This document shows positions 1 to 8,362 of a stretch of 64,000 bases of DNA, piece after piece. Each line of letters begins with the position of its first letter. The stretch's first letter is position 1. The notes under the pieces were generated by a model. It saw only the letters and a program-made list of their open reading frames with translations, was not told where the DNA came from and did no database searches. Made by a program: the position numbers and the translations under genes. The stretch is from Oscillospiraceae bacterium (GTDB taxonomy: Bacteria > Bacillota > Clostridia > Oscillospirales > Oscillospiraceae): positions 24,349-88,348 of the forward strand of contig JAFUGY010000093.1 in NCBI GenBank assembly GCA_017469115.1. The letters run 5' to 3'.

Positions 1-210
1 TCTGGAAATTATTATCCATTAGAACCTCTTACGACAGTATTTTCATACAAAATGAAAACAATTATACTGCTTGAAGAATACCACATGTAAAATAACTTGT
101 CAATATGTCACATTTTGAATTCTTTCACTATCGTTCATTTAGTGGCTGTTGTTTAAAAGAAGATTATGAGACAGGAAGAACAAAGCCCTATAGAGATTAT
201 ACTTTTCGGG

Positions 211-373
211 AAAAATAAAAAGTGCGCAGCCGGAGCCACGCACGAAAAACACGAGACTCATTGCTGCGACACAATTTCTTTGGCAACCCACAGGTGCGAA
301 AGATGAGCCTGCGTTTTTACCGAAAGGTAAAAGCGCACGCTGCGGATTGCGTAAAAAAATGAAATTGTGTCGC
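211..373 (-). ncRNA. candidate structured small RNA, family unknown
   Basis: On the minus strand a promoter (TTGTTT at 403-408, 17-base spacer, TATTAT at 380-385) is followed at once by a 14-base arm (374-361) that pairs perfectly with 278-265. Inside it, a second helix of about 11 pairs (GCAATCCGCAG with CTGTGGGTTGC) and a hairpin of up to 12 pairs (TGCG...CGCA with TTTTACC/GGTAAAA) extend the fold into a rod. A GC-rich terminator hairpin (243-222) and a T-rich tract (221-211) end the unit. No open frame inside looks real. The rod shape recalls 6S-type RNAs, but the paired part (about 108 bases) is short for 6S and I recognise no 6S, SRP, RNase P or riboswitch core. The existence of an RNA is inferred from promoter, fold and terminator together. 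Confidence 0.45.
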
Positions 374-379
374 AAAAAA

Positions 380-408
380 ATAATACCATATTCCAGAAAC
401 AAAAACAA
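380..408 (-). promoter_or_regulatory. promoter of the candidate small RNA
   Basis: Minus-strand TTGTTT (403-408), 17-base spacer and TATTAT (380-385). Predicted transcription start is near 373, at the first base of the long closing stem. Confidence 0.45.
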
Positions 409-453
409 TCCTCATTTTTCCAACAGTAAATATAATGAGTGCACTGAATACAA

Positions 454-487
454 AAAAGATCGACACTTCATAAAGTGACGATCTTTT
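454..487 (-). terminator. terminator of the minus-strand 9489-612 gene run
   Basis: Hairpin AAAAGATCG-A-CACTT, loop CATA, AAGTG-A-CGATCTTTT with one A/A mismatch. On the minus strand it is followed by six T, so it probably ends transcripts leaving the ASKHA gene. Confidence 0.65.
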
Positions 488-611
488 AAAATAATTTTGT
501 AGATTCTCACGAGCACAAAGGACGAATAACTGAAGAAAGGGATCATCTTGTAGTACAGTTACTTTTAAAGCAACAAGTTGAATGCAGATATAATACAATA
601 CAAAATGCGTT

Positions 612-2096
612 TTATTCTCCCGGAAACAGCATTTCTTCCACAAACGCATTGCGGAATGCTTCACTGGAGGACAATTCCAGATATCGGCACATACCTTGAA
701 TTTTCAACAGCCTCTTCTCCTCTCCGGTGAGCAAAGCTGTTTCTGCACCTGCAAGGGAGGTGTTTCCGGAAGGACGGATCTTCCCGAGCAGTTCTTTCGG
801 AAGCATCCCGATGGCAACAGCGCTTTTCGGATCCAGCCTGCTGCCAAATCCTCCGGAGAGGTGTACTGCTTCAATTTCTTCACAGGTCAGGCCGCTTTCT
901 TTCAGCAAAACGCGGATCCCGGCAGCAACGGCGGCCTTTGCCAGCTGCAGCTGCCGCACGTCCCTGCCGGTGAGTGCCACCGTGTCTGTGATGGGGAAGA
1001 CACTTTCTTCGTCCCATTCCTCAGCATCTGCCAACAACTGTCCGTACTCTGTGATATACCCGAGAGATATGAGGCACGCTGCCAGGTCCAGCAAGCCGCT
1101 TCCACAGATGCCTTTTGCCTCCCCACCGCCGATTATCTCATAAGATAGTTCCTCACCCGACAGAGAAAAGCGATTGATAGCACCCGGGGCTGCCGGCATC
1201 CCGCAGGAGATTCCCGCGCCTTCAAAGGCCGGCCCGCATGCCACTGCGCAGGTGACGAAGCCGTTTTTTCCGCCGAGTGCCATCTCTCCGTTGGTCCCTA
1301 CATCGAGGAAAAGATGGTTTCCATCCGCAAAGTCCAACCCTGTAGCAGCAAGCCCTGCCGTGATGTCCCCGCCGAGGTATCCCGAAACGCAGGGACTCAG
1401 CACGACCTGTTTCCCGTCCAGCTCATTTGTTCCAGATTCCGTAAAATAAGACACAGGTGTAAAAGGCGCTGCGGCAATGCTTGCCGGAGGAAGCCCGGCA
1501 AAGAGGTGCTGCATGGTGGTGTTTCCTGCAAGGAAGATTCGCCGGATTTCAGCCCAGCTTCGATTGTGTTCCCGGCAAATGCTCTCCGCCATTCTCCTGA
1601 TCTGCTGCCGCACAATCCGAGAGAGCCTTTCCAGCCCGTCTTTCTGAGCCATCGTATAGGAGATCCGGGTGATGACGTCCGCCCCGTAGGTGCGTTGTTC
1701 ATTCCATTCCCCCCTCGTGCCGAGCTTTTCTCCCGTGAAGAGATCGAACACGCTCACGGCGATGCTGGTCGTCCCGAGATCAACGGCTGCGCCGAGACCT
1801 TGCTCGTTTCCGGTGCTGCCGGCAAACCGATTCTTCGTGAAATTCCACGAGAGATCGTCATTGCTTTCTTCCAGCACAACTGTGCAGCCTTCCTGCGCAG
1901 GGGTCCGGCAGGCGAGCACAGATTGCATGCTGCTCCCTGTCTGCAGTATTACGGTGCAGTTCCCGCATTTTCCATTTCCGCCGCATGGCGCACTGACGGA
2001 AAAACCCTCTCGCTGCAGCACAGCGAGCAGGCTCTCGCCCTTCCGAAAAGTGACCGTATAAGTTTTTTGTCCGCTCAGAACAGAAAAAACAGACAT
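612..2096 (-). CDS. ferredoxin/ASKHA-domain protein, corrinoid-activator (RACo) type
   Basis: The N-terminus is a 2Fe-2S ferredoxin-like domain with APCGGNGKCGNC near residues 37-48 and a fourth cysteine in LACRTP. The rest is an ASKHA-type ATPase (DUF4445 family) beginning AAVDLGTTSIAVSVFD, with LDVGTNGEM and GSGLLD segments. Known relatives reductively reactivate corrinoid proteins, using ATP and the Fe-S domain as electron relay. At 494 residues it is shorter than typical RACo proteins of 600 or more, mainly in the linker. No corrinoid protein or methyltransferase gene lies in the window, so its partner is elsewhere or differs. The ATG at 2096 is preferred over the GTG at 2102 because GGAG sits five bases before it. 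It is last in the minus-strand run. Confidence 0.8.
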   Translation of the reverse strand: MSVFSVLSGQKTYTVTFRKGESLLAVLQREGFSVSAPCGGNGKCGNCTVILQTGSSMQSVLACRTPAQEGCTVVLEESNDDLSWNFTKNRFAGSTGNEQGLGAAVDLGTTSIAVSVFDLFTGEKLGTRGEWNEQRTYGADVITRISYTMAQKDGLERLSRIVRQQIRRMAESICREHNRSWAEIRRIFLAGNTTMQHLFAGLPPASIAAAPFTPVSYFTESGTNELDGKQVVLSPCVSGYLGGDITAGLAATGLDFADGNHLFLDVGTNGEMALGGKNGFVTCAVACGPAFEGAGISCGMPAAPGAINRFSLSGEELSYEIIGGGEAKGICGSGLLDLAACLISLGYITEYGQLLADAEEWDEESVFPITDTVALTGRDVRQLQLAKAAVAAGIRVLLKESGLTCEEIEAVHLSGGFGSRLDPKSAVAIGMLPKELLGKIRPSGNTSLAGAETALLTGEEKRLLKIQGMCRYLELSSSEAFRNAFVEEMLFPGE

Positions 2097-2123
2097 AACC
2101 ACTCCATGATAATCGTATTCGCT

Positions 2124-3884
2124 CTAAAACGGCCAGGTTGGCAGCCATCCCAACAGTTGAGATGCTGCAGCATTGTCAACGCGCATTCCGCTCAACGCCG
2201 GGTAAAAGACGACAAACAGCACCAGCGAAACCCCTGTAAACGCGCTGATGTAAAACCCTGCATATCGATTGCCTTTTTCCATCAGCCGGAAAACATATGC
2301 CAGCGCCAGCACGAGGAAGATGCTGCAGGGGAAGTAGTGATAGGCAAACGTCAGCCGCGGCACAAATACCCATGGCAGCAGCTGCGCCAGATATCCGATG
2401 AGGAGGAAAGCAGCGTCGCCATCTCTGCGCCAAACTGCCCGATAAACCAGCACGAACAGAGCCAGCAGCCCGCCCCAGCAAAGCACCGGGTTAAGAAACG
2501 CACCGAAGCTCGAGCGCGTTCCGTCATCAAAATACTGCAGATAATAGAGAATCGGTCGGATGTCCAGCATCCACTGGTACCATTTGGAGGAATATGGGTG
2601 CTCTGCAACCAAAGAGGAATGATAAGAAAACATATATTCCTGGTTGGAAATCACGATGTCCCAATACTCCCGGTTAAAAATCCCGCGGACATTCGCAGCC
2701 TTCCCATAAGGAAGGTAGGAGAGATAGTAGATCGCGCAGGGGACGATGACAAAAAACGCCACGCAGAAAAACGCGTTGCAGGCAAAAATCCGAAAGCCTT
2801 TCCTTCGATTACAGATCCAGTAGAGCGCCCAGAGCACTGCAAGCCCCGCACCGGCATATATACACGTCCATTTTGAGGCAGCTCCCAGCCCAAAGGAGAT
2901 GCCGCAGAGAGCCAGCATGGTCCAGTCGTCTTTGGTGACGAACAGGTACATAAACAGATACATCAGCAGGATAAAAAATACCGCGTATGTATCAATGGTG
3001 GCGATGCGCGTCTGTACGAAGTGCATAAAGTCCGAGGCAAAAACAAGAGTGCCGCAAAAGGCAGCCCGTCGGCTTCCGAACATTTTTTTGATGAACACAT
3101 ACATCACCGGCAGCATCAGCACGCCGAAAAGCGTACCGGAAAAGCGCCAGCCGAAGGGACTCATGCCGAACAGTGCAATACCGAATGAAATCAGAATCTT
3201 GCCGAGAGGTGGATGCGAAATTTCGTAGGGTGCCACTTTGTTGAGATGCTCCCAGGCAGTGCGTGCATGATAGATCTCATCAAAATAGGAGGAGTTGTAA
3301 AAATCATAAGTCCGCCGCACGGTTTCCGGCTCATCGCAAAGGGCTGCAACCGAGGAGGTTGCCTGCATCTTCGTCCCGTCCGCCGAAAAAAAAGCAACTT
3401 CCCCCAGCCAGGCGTTCCCGGTGCCCGTGATGCGGGCAAAGGAAGCATCCCAGCCGGTTTCAATCGTGAGGATCTCCCAGCGCAGCACATCCCCTGCATC
3501 CTGCGTGAAGTGAGTCACGTCGAAATAATTGGTGCCGTCCTGCGAGAGTGATATGGTGTATTCCCCGTACCCGACACCGGTAAAAAAGCGTACTTCCGTT
3601 GGAGTACCGGGTGCTTCAAACGTGAGCACAGCCTCTTCTTCCGAAAGCATGGCATAGGTATGAGGATCGTTTAGGCTGCCGAGCATTGCAAAATCAACCG
3701 CGCCGAAAACCAGACAAATACCAAGCATCAGCAGCAGATCCGTACGGTCCAGTGCCTGTCTGCGATGATTTTTCTGACCGCTCAAAGAACCAATTGGTGT
3801 TATGGACAGATCCGGCAGCCCAAGAAAAAACAGCAGCAGCAACACCAGCACGACTGCAGGGAAGATGTACCTGGTCATGCTCAT
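2124..3884 (-). CDS. PMT-family phospholipid-carrier-dependent glycosyltransferase (GT39)
   Basis: Polytopic membrane protein of 586 residues with the PMT signature: an acidic DE pair in SSYFDEIYHARTAWEHL, followed by HPPLGKILI. Such enzymes move a sugar from a polyprenyl-phosphate donor to Ser/Thr of exported proteins. Between the first two membrane segments and the DE loop lies a soluble stretch of roughly 110 residues (about 75-190) rich in beta-type sequence and resembling a discoidin-like sandwich (EYTISLSQDGTNYFDV); that likeness is my inference. The gene overlaps the HAD gene by 4 bases (ATGA), so the two are translationally coupled. The acceptor protein is unknown; the Ser/Thr-rich secreted protein at 9734 is one possibility. 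Confidence 0.85.
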   Translation of the reverse strand: MSMTRYIFPAVVLVLLLLFFLGLPDLSITPIGSLSGQKNHRRQALDRTDLLLMLGICLVFGAVDFAMLGSLNDPHTYAMLSEEEAVLTFEAPGTPTEVRFFTGVGYGEYTISLSQDGTNYFDVTHFTQDAGDVLRWEILTIETGWDASFARITGTGNAWLGEVAFFSADGTKMQATSSVAALCDEPETVRRTYDFYNSSYFDEIYHARTAWEHLNKVAPYEISHPPLGKILISFGIALFGMSPFGWRFSGTLFGVLMLPVMYVFIKKMFGSRRAAFCGTLVFASDFMHFVQTRIATIDTYAVFFILLMYLFMYLFVTKDDWTMLALCGISFGLGAASKWTCIYAGAGLAVLWALYWICNRRKGFRIFACNAFFCVAFFVIVPCAIYYLSYLPYGKAANVRGIFNREYWDIVISNQEYMFSYHSSLVAEHPYSSKWYQWMLDIRPILYYLQYFDDGTRSSFGAFLNPVLCWGGLLALFVLVYRAVWRRDGDAAFLLIGYLAQLLPWVFVPRLTFAYHYFPCSIFLVLALAYVFRLMEKGNRYAGFYISAFTGVSLVLFVVFYPALSGMRVDNAAASQLLGWLPTWPF

Positions 3885-4672
3885 TTCAAAACGCTGTGGA
3901 GCTCCCTCACATCGGCAAGAATATAGTCCGGCTGACGGTCAGCGGCCGTCACCATCTCCTGCGTCGTCTCGCCGGACATAACCAAAACGCTTACCGAACC
4001 CGCATTCTGTGCCACGGCGATGTCGGTATAAAGCCGGTCACCCACGGCGCAGATTTTTTCGTTGGCAATACCGGTCATTTTGGAAATCACATCAATCATA
4101 TTGCGGTTTGGTTTGCCGATATACGTGGGCTTCTTGCCGGAAGATGCCGTCAGCAGTGCACAAATGCTGCCGCAGTCGGGCAGAACTTCGTCGTGGGGCA
4201 TCGGGCAGACCCAGTCGGGATTTGCGGCAATAAACACGGCTCCGCGGCGCAGGAAGTGGCAGGCTTTGTTCAGCTTCTCATACACAAGCTCCGTATCAAA
4301 TCCGGCGACAACGATCTCCGCCTCTTCTTCCACCAGGTTGATGTTGTAACTGAGCAGTTCCCTCCGGAAGGCCTGCGTACCCACCAGATACACCTTCGCT
4401 CCAGGGTAGTTCTGGTTGAGATAAAGCCCTGTTGCCATCCCCGAGGTGAACACATTTTCAGCCTCACACGGGAAACCGAATCCTTTTAACCGCCGGATAT
4501 AATCCGTACCGGCGCGAGAAGAGTTGTTGGTCAAATAGATGTATTTTTTCCCGAGGGAAGGGAGATCATCCATCAGATCAATCGCACCATCAAAAACATC
4601 GTCTCCAAGATAAAGCGTCCCATCCATATCAAACAGAAAGAGTTCACATGCTTTTAATTTGGTATAATCCAT
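3881..4672 (-). CDS. HAD-IIA family sugar phosphatase (NagD-like)
   Basis: Protein of 263 residues with the HAD nucleophile motif FDMDGTLYLGD (Asp15 and Asp17), motif II in YLTNNSSR, and a C-terminal GDRLYTDIAVAQNAG metal-binding motif. The length and cap type fit the NagD/p-nitrophenyl phosphatase group, which dephosphorylates small sugar or nucleotide phosphates; the substrate cannot be told from sequence. The start at 4672 is chosen because GGAGG lies five bases upstream; a longer frame from 4687 has no such site. The stop overlaps the start of the downstream PMT gene. Confidence 0.88.
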   Translation of the reverse strand: MDYTKLKACELFLFDMDGTLYLGDDVFDGAIDLMDDLPSLGKKYIYLTNNSSRAGTDYIRRLKGFGFPCEAENVFTSGMATGLYLNQNYPGAKVYLVGTQAFRRELLSYNINLVEEEAEIVVAGFDTELVYEKLNKACHFLRRGAVFIAANPDWVCPMPHDEVLPDCGSICALLTASSGKKPTYIGKPNRNMIDVISKMTGIANEKICAVGDRLYTDIAVAQNAGSVSVLVMSGETTQEMVTAADRQPDYILADVRELHSVLK

Positions 4673-4734
4673 AAGTCCTCCGCACAATCATGATCAATTT
4701 ATATTGGTAACTGCCGTCGTATGCCTGGCTTGTT

Positions 4735-5235
4735 TTACAACTCAAGCATACGAACGGCTAAGCCTTCTCTCTTCGCGTAAACGAGCGTGCTCATTGTCCC
4801 ACCAGGTCTGCCGTTATAACACGCAAGGAGCACCGACGACCGATCCACCATATAGGTGTTGCGCCGCATCATACAGTCTTTCGTGTAATGATCCTGGAAG
4901 ATTTTGATGCTGTCGCACGCTTCCAGCAGCTCGGCATATTTCAGCTTTTGTTTGTTGTTCCATCGGCTTGCTTGGTCGGCGCAGGGGATTGCAGCATCCA
5001 GCTTCACATCTCCATATCGGTTGCGTAGGTTCAGCACTTCATCGGCAAAATAGGTGTCACATCCGATAGCCATGCCGCAGATAAAATGCCGGTATCCCAG
5101 CCCATACAGCTCTTCCAGCTGTTCGGCAATCCATTGCTTTGCGGCAACGCACCGCTCGTCGGTTTCGCGCATGCCCCAGGGCAATTTCATCGGCCGGTGG
5201 CCGCTGAAACAGCAGGTAATTTCTCGTTCTTCCAT
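4735..5235 (-). CDS. SLOG-family protein (DUF1273/YpsA-like)
   Basis: 166 residues, starting with CCFSGHRPMKLPW, then GYRHFICGMAIGCDTYFADEVL, and CYNGRPGGTMSTLVYAKREG near the end. These are the nucleotide-binding landmarks of the SLOG (SMF/DprA-LOG) superfamily; the SGHRP start is typical of DUF1273/YpsA-like members. SLOG domains are thought to bind nucleotide-derived ligands; the role of this small type is not settled. It lies 21 bases after the recG start within the same minus-strand run, in a DNA-metabolism context. AGGAG precedes the ATG. Confidence 0.8.
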   Translation of the reverse strand: MEEREITCCFSGHRPMKLPWGMRETDERCVAAKQWIAEQLEELYGLGYRHFICGMAIGCDTYFADEVLNLRNRYGDVKLDAAIPCADQASRWNNKQKLKYAELLEACDSIKIFQDHYTKDCMMRRNTYMVDRSSVLLACYNGRPGGTMSTLVYAKREGLAVRMLEL

Positions 5236-5256
5236 TCTGTTAGCTCCTGCCGGTGG

Positions 5257-7314
5257 TTAATTCAGTGTGATTGCACCTGTGCGCAGCATATCCTCAAGCT
5301 TGAGGCGAAGAGCTGCATGCGAAGGCTGTGTAAGGTGCGGGTCGGCCTCAAAAAGAGTGTCAGCTTCCTGCTTGGCGGTTTTAAGCGTCAGGGTGTCAGC
5401 TCCAAGATCGGCAACATGCATCTCCGGTAATCCGTGCTGGCGTGCACCGAAAAAGTCCCCCGGTCCGCGCAGGCGCAGATCCTCCTCCGCAATCTGAAAA
5501 CCGTCATTGGTTTTGCACAGTACGGCAAGGCGTGCCTTTGCTTCTTCGTTCTCTGCGTCAGAAACCAGAACACAGTAGCTTTTCTCGCTTCCGCGTCCTA
5601 CGCGCCCTCGCAGTTGATGCAGCTGGGCAAGTCCGAAGCGCTCGGCGTTTTCCACAATCATCAGGGTGGCGTTCGGCACGTCCACTCCCACCTCAATCAC
5701 TGTCGTCGAAACCAGCACATCCGTTTCCCCGCGGGTAAATGCCTCCATCACGGCATCTTTTTCCTTTTGCTTCATCCTGCCGTGTACGCAGGCGATCTGC
5801 AACACCGGCAGGGAAGAGCGCAGCTCTTCGGTGTACGATTCTGCCGATTTCAGCGAAATCCCGGTTTCTTCTTCGTTGTCTTCAATGGCCGGGCATACCA
5901 CAAAAACCTGTCGTCCGTTTTCTGCCTGTTTGAGGATAAACCGGTTAAGCCTCTCCCGGTAACGGCTGTCTACCGAAAAGGTGTCTACTACCTGCCGGCC
6001 GGGTGGAAGCTCATTCAGAACCGATACATCCAGATCCCCGTAAATAATCAGAGCAAGCGTCCGCGGAATCGGGGTGGCTGACATCACCAGCACATGGGCG
6101 TTTTCACTTTTTCCTTCCAGGGCGGCACGCTGCTGCACGCCGAAGCGATGCTGTTCATCAGTGATGACGAGCCCTAACCCTGGATATGCCATGTTTTCCG
6201 ACAGCAATGCATGCGTTCCCACCAGCAGGTCAATCTCCCGGTTTTCAAGTGCCGAACGGATCTGATGCTTTTCACGGGCTGTCATCGAGCCGGTCAGCTT
6301 TTCCACCCGTATCCCAAAGGGAGCGAGGAGCTTTTGCAGCGTTTTGCAGTGCTGATCGGCAAGGATCTCCGTCGGTGCCATAAAAGCTGTCATAAACCCG
6401 TTTTGGGCGCATACCCAGGCAAGTGCTGCAGCGCAGAGGGTTTTCCCGCTGCCAACATCTCCCTGAAGCAGCCTGTTCATGGCTTTGCCGGAGGCAAGAT
6501 CAGCCAAAGCCTCTCCAACGGCCCTTCGTTGAGCGCCCGTCGGTGAAAAGGGGAGAGCGGCATAAAACCGTTCCACTTCCTGCTTTTCAAACCGAGGACC
6601 ATGTTTTTCCAGCCGATCTGCCTTGCGGTACTGCATAGCGCAGGCCAGAAGAAACAGCTCTTCAAAGACCAGCCGTTTCCGCGCTTGATAAAGCTCCGGA
6701 AATCCTTTCGGAAAGTGGATGTTTTCATAAGCGGTTTGCACATCCTGCAGTGTAAGCCTCTCTCGGATCTCTTCCGGTACTGGTTCCGGCAGTTGCCCTG
6801 CGCATGATTGCAGACCGCTTTGCACGCTCTGCAGCACGGTTTTCTGCGTCAGGCCGCGGCAAAGCCGGTAAATCGGCATGATTCTCCCGGTGCTGTCGCC
6901 TTGGGTACCTGCCTTTTCAAACACCGGGTTTGTCATCGAGCGGTGCCGACCTTTTACTTCCATCTTCCCGTAGAAGATATATTCCTCTCCGCGCTGAATG
7001 TTGTTTTTCATCCAGCTCTGGTTAAAGTAAGTGATGTCGGCTGCACCGGATGCATCAAAGACCCGGAACTTCACCAACTCCATTCCACGCCGAATGCGGG
7101 AAAGCCGCGGATCATCTGCCGCCACGGCTGAGATGCACACAGGTACTCCGTTGACGGTTTCGGCAATCGGCACCGTGACGCTTCTGTCCTCATATCGCCT
7201 CGGAAAGAAGCACAACAGATCATAAAGCGTTACCACGCCAAGTTTGGCAAAGGCCTGGCTCCGTTTTGCTCCGATGCCTTTGATGGTGTTGATATTGTCC
7301 TTCAAAGTTGCCAT
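5257..7314 (-). CDS. recG: ATP-dependent DNA helicase RecG
   Basis: 685 residues, the usual RecG length. Order: N-terminal helix-hairpin-helix (NTIKGIGAKRSQAFAKLGV), OB-fold wedge domain around 55-150, then the SF2 motor with Walker A GDVGSGKT (285-292), DEQH (386-389), MSATPIPRTLAL, and the C-terminal helicase half ending in the RecG TRG region (QLHQLRGRVGRG, LRGPGDFFGARQHG). RecG reverses stalled replication forks and remodels branched DNA. It sits between apbE and the SLOG gene with short gaps, so it is probably co-transcribed with them. All key motifs are intact. Confidence 0.97.
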   Translation of the reverse strand: MATLKDNINTIKGIGAKRSQAFAKLGVVTLYDLLCFFPRRYEDRSVTVPIAETVNGVPVCISAVAADDPRLSRIRRGMELVKFRVFDASGAADITYFNQSWMKNNIQRGEEYIFYGKMEVKGRHRSMTNPVFEKAGTQGDSTGRIMPIYRLCRGLTQKTVLQSVQSGLQSCAGQLPEPVPEEIRERLTLQDVQTAYENIHFPKGFPELYQARKRLVFEELFLLACAMQYRKADRLEKHGPRFEKQEVERFYAALPFSPTGAQRRAVGEALADLASGKAMNRLLQGDVGSGKTLCAAALAWVCAQNGFMTAFMAPTEILADQHCKTLQKLLAPFGIRVEKLTGSMTAREKHQIRSALENREIDLLVGTHALLSENMAYPGLGLVITDEQHRFGVQQRAALEGKSENAHVLVMSATPIPRTLALIIYGDLDVSVLNELPPGRQVVDTFSVDSRYRERLNRFILKQAENGRQVFVVCPAIEDNEEETGISLKSAESYTEELRSSLPVLQIACVHGRMKQKEKDAVMEAFTRGETDVLVSTTVIEVGVDVPNATLMIVENAERFGLAQLHQLRGRVGRGSEKSYCVLVSDAENEEAKARLAVLCKTNDGFQIAEEDLRLRGPGDFFGARQHGLPEMHVADLGADTLTLKTAKQEADTLFEADPHLTQPSHAALRLKLEDMLRTGAITLN

Positions 7315-7321
7315 TTATCTG

Positions 7322-8362
7322 TTATTCTACATAGCTGAGGGTATAGAAATCATTTTTCAGTTCAAATTCTTCCAGCAGGCCGGAGGTACAGATCACGTTT
7401 CCGCTCTCGTTGATGAGAATCATTTCAAACCCGCCGTACTGCCGCCAGTAGTTGATTGCTCTCGTCTGGCCGATGGCATACATGGCCGTCGAAAGGCAAT
7501 CGGCGTAAGTGCCGTCTTCACAGATAATACTGACGGAGAGAAGACCGTTTGACGTCGGATATCCGTTGGAAGTGCTCAGAATATGGTGATATTTCGGGTT
7601 GGAAGGCATAAAGTCCTGATAGGAACCCGTGGTCGAGATTGCAGCTTCCCCTACACTCAGAATTCCCAGATAGCCGGAAGGATTCTTCGGGTCGGTTATG
7701 CCGACGCTCCAGAAGTTCCCGTCAGGTTTCATGCCGAGGGTCTGGATATTCCCTGCCAGCGAAACCAGGCCACTCTCTACGCCGTTTTTTCGCATGGCAT
7801 CGATGGCATATTTTGAGGCGCACCCTCTCGCACAGGAGCTGAAGCTCAGCCGGCCGAATTCCGGCAGAATGACAGCGTAGGTGCCCGATGTGGGAAATTT
7901 GGATATCGTCATATCGCGCATACACAAAAGCGACAAATCTGCGCTGATCTCTTCAGGAGAAGGTACATAATACCGTCCGTGGTCAAAGCCCCAACGCTGA
8001 ACAAGCGGGTACACAGTGAGATCATATGCTCCGCCCGTACGCTCACAGATTTCCTTGGCATCCACCAGCATTTCTGCCACCTGGCCGGAGATATTCACCT
8101 GCTGCCCTTGGGCATGATTGAGCAGATAGCAGGTGCTGCCTTCCGTGTCAGGGTCGCTCATGGCATCCACTGCGATAATCGAAGCTTCCGCCGCGTTGAT
8201 ACCAGCGTTTGCCTTTTTCCCGTATGCCGTCAGAGTAAACATGGTGTTCATGGCGAAGATTTGTTTTTTCTTTTCGGCAGCGTCTCCACAGCCGGTAAGA
8301 GGCAGAGCCATCAGCAGGCACAACACGAGGCTGAGAATCTTTTTTCTGAAGCTTTTTCTCAT
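7322..8362 (-). CDS. apbE: FAD:protein FMN transferase, lipoprotein (ApbE family)
   Basis: 346 residues with a lipoprotein signal peptide ending LPLTGC, then the ApbE fold: AMNTMFTLTAYG, YDLTVYPLVQRWGF and the C-terminal SADCLSTAMYAIG-type motif (here YADCLSTAMYAIG). ApbE uses FAD to attach FMN covalently to Ser/Thr of membrane redox proteins, such as RnfD/RnfG-type subunits, outside the membrane. No Rnf or Nqr target gene is in the window. The start overlaps the end of the aldo/keto reductase gene by 4 bases. Confidence 0.92.
   Translation of the reverse strand: MRKSFRKKILSLVLCLLMALPLTGCGDAAEKKKQIFAMNTMFTLTAYGKKANAGINAAEASIIAVDAMSDPDTEGSTCYLLNHAQGQQVNISGQVAEMLVDAKEICERTGGAYDLTVYPLVQRWGFDHGRYYVPSPEEISADLSLLCMRDMTISKFPTSGTYAVILPEFGRLSFSSCARGCASKYAIDAMRKNGVESGLVSLAGNIQTLGMKPDGNFWSVGITDPKNPSGYLGILSVGEAAISTTGSYQDFMPSNPKYHHILSTSNGYPTSNGLLSVSIICEDGTYADCLSTAMYAIGQTRAINYWRQYGGFEMILINESGNVICTSGLLEEFELKNDFYTLSYVE

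Noticed and set aside
265-374. Long inverted repeat read as a MITE or insertion-sequence remnant
   Set aside because: No target-site duplication flanks the 14-base arms and the promoter and terminator around it fit an RNA gene better.
139-664. Small minus-strand frames of 89 and 115 codons
   Set aside because: Phe/Leu-rich AT-driven translations overlapping the structured RNA and terminator, without ribosome sites.
1314-2876. 520-codon plus-strand frame across the ASKHA and glycosyltransferase genes
   Set aside because: It crosses the intergenic gap of two well-supported minus-strand genes and its translation resembles no protein.
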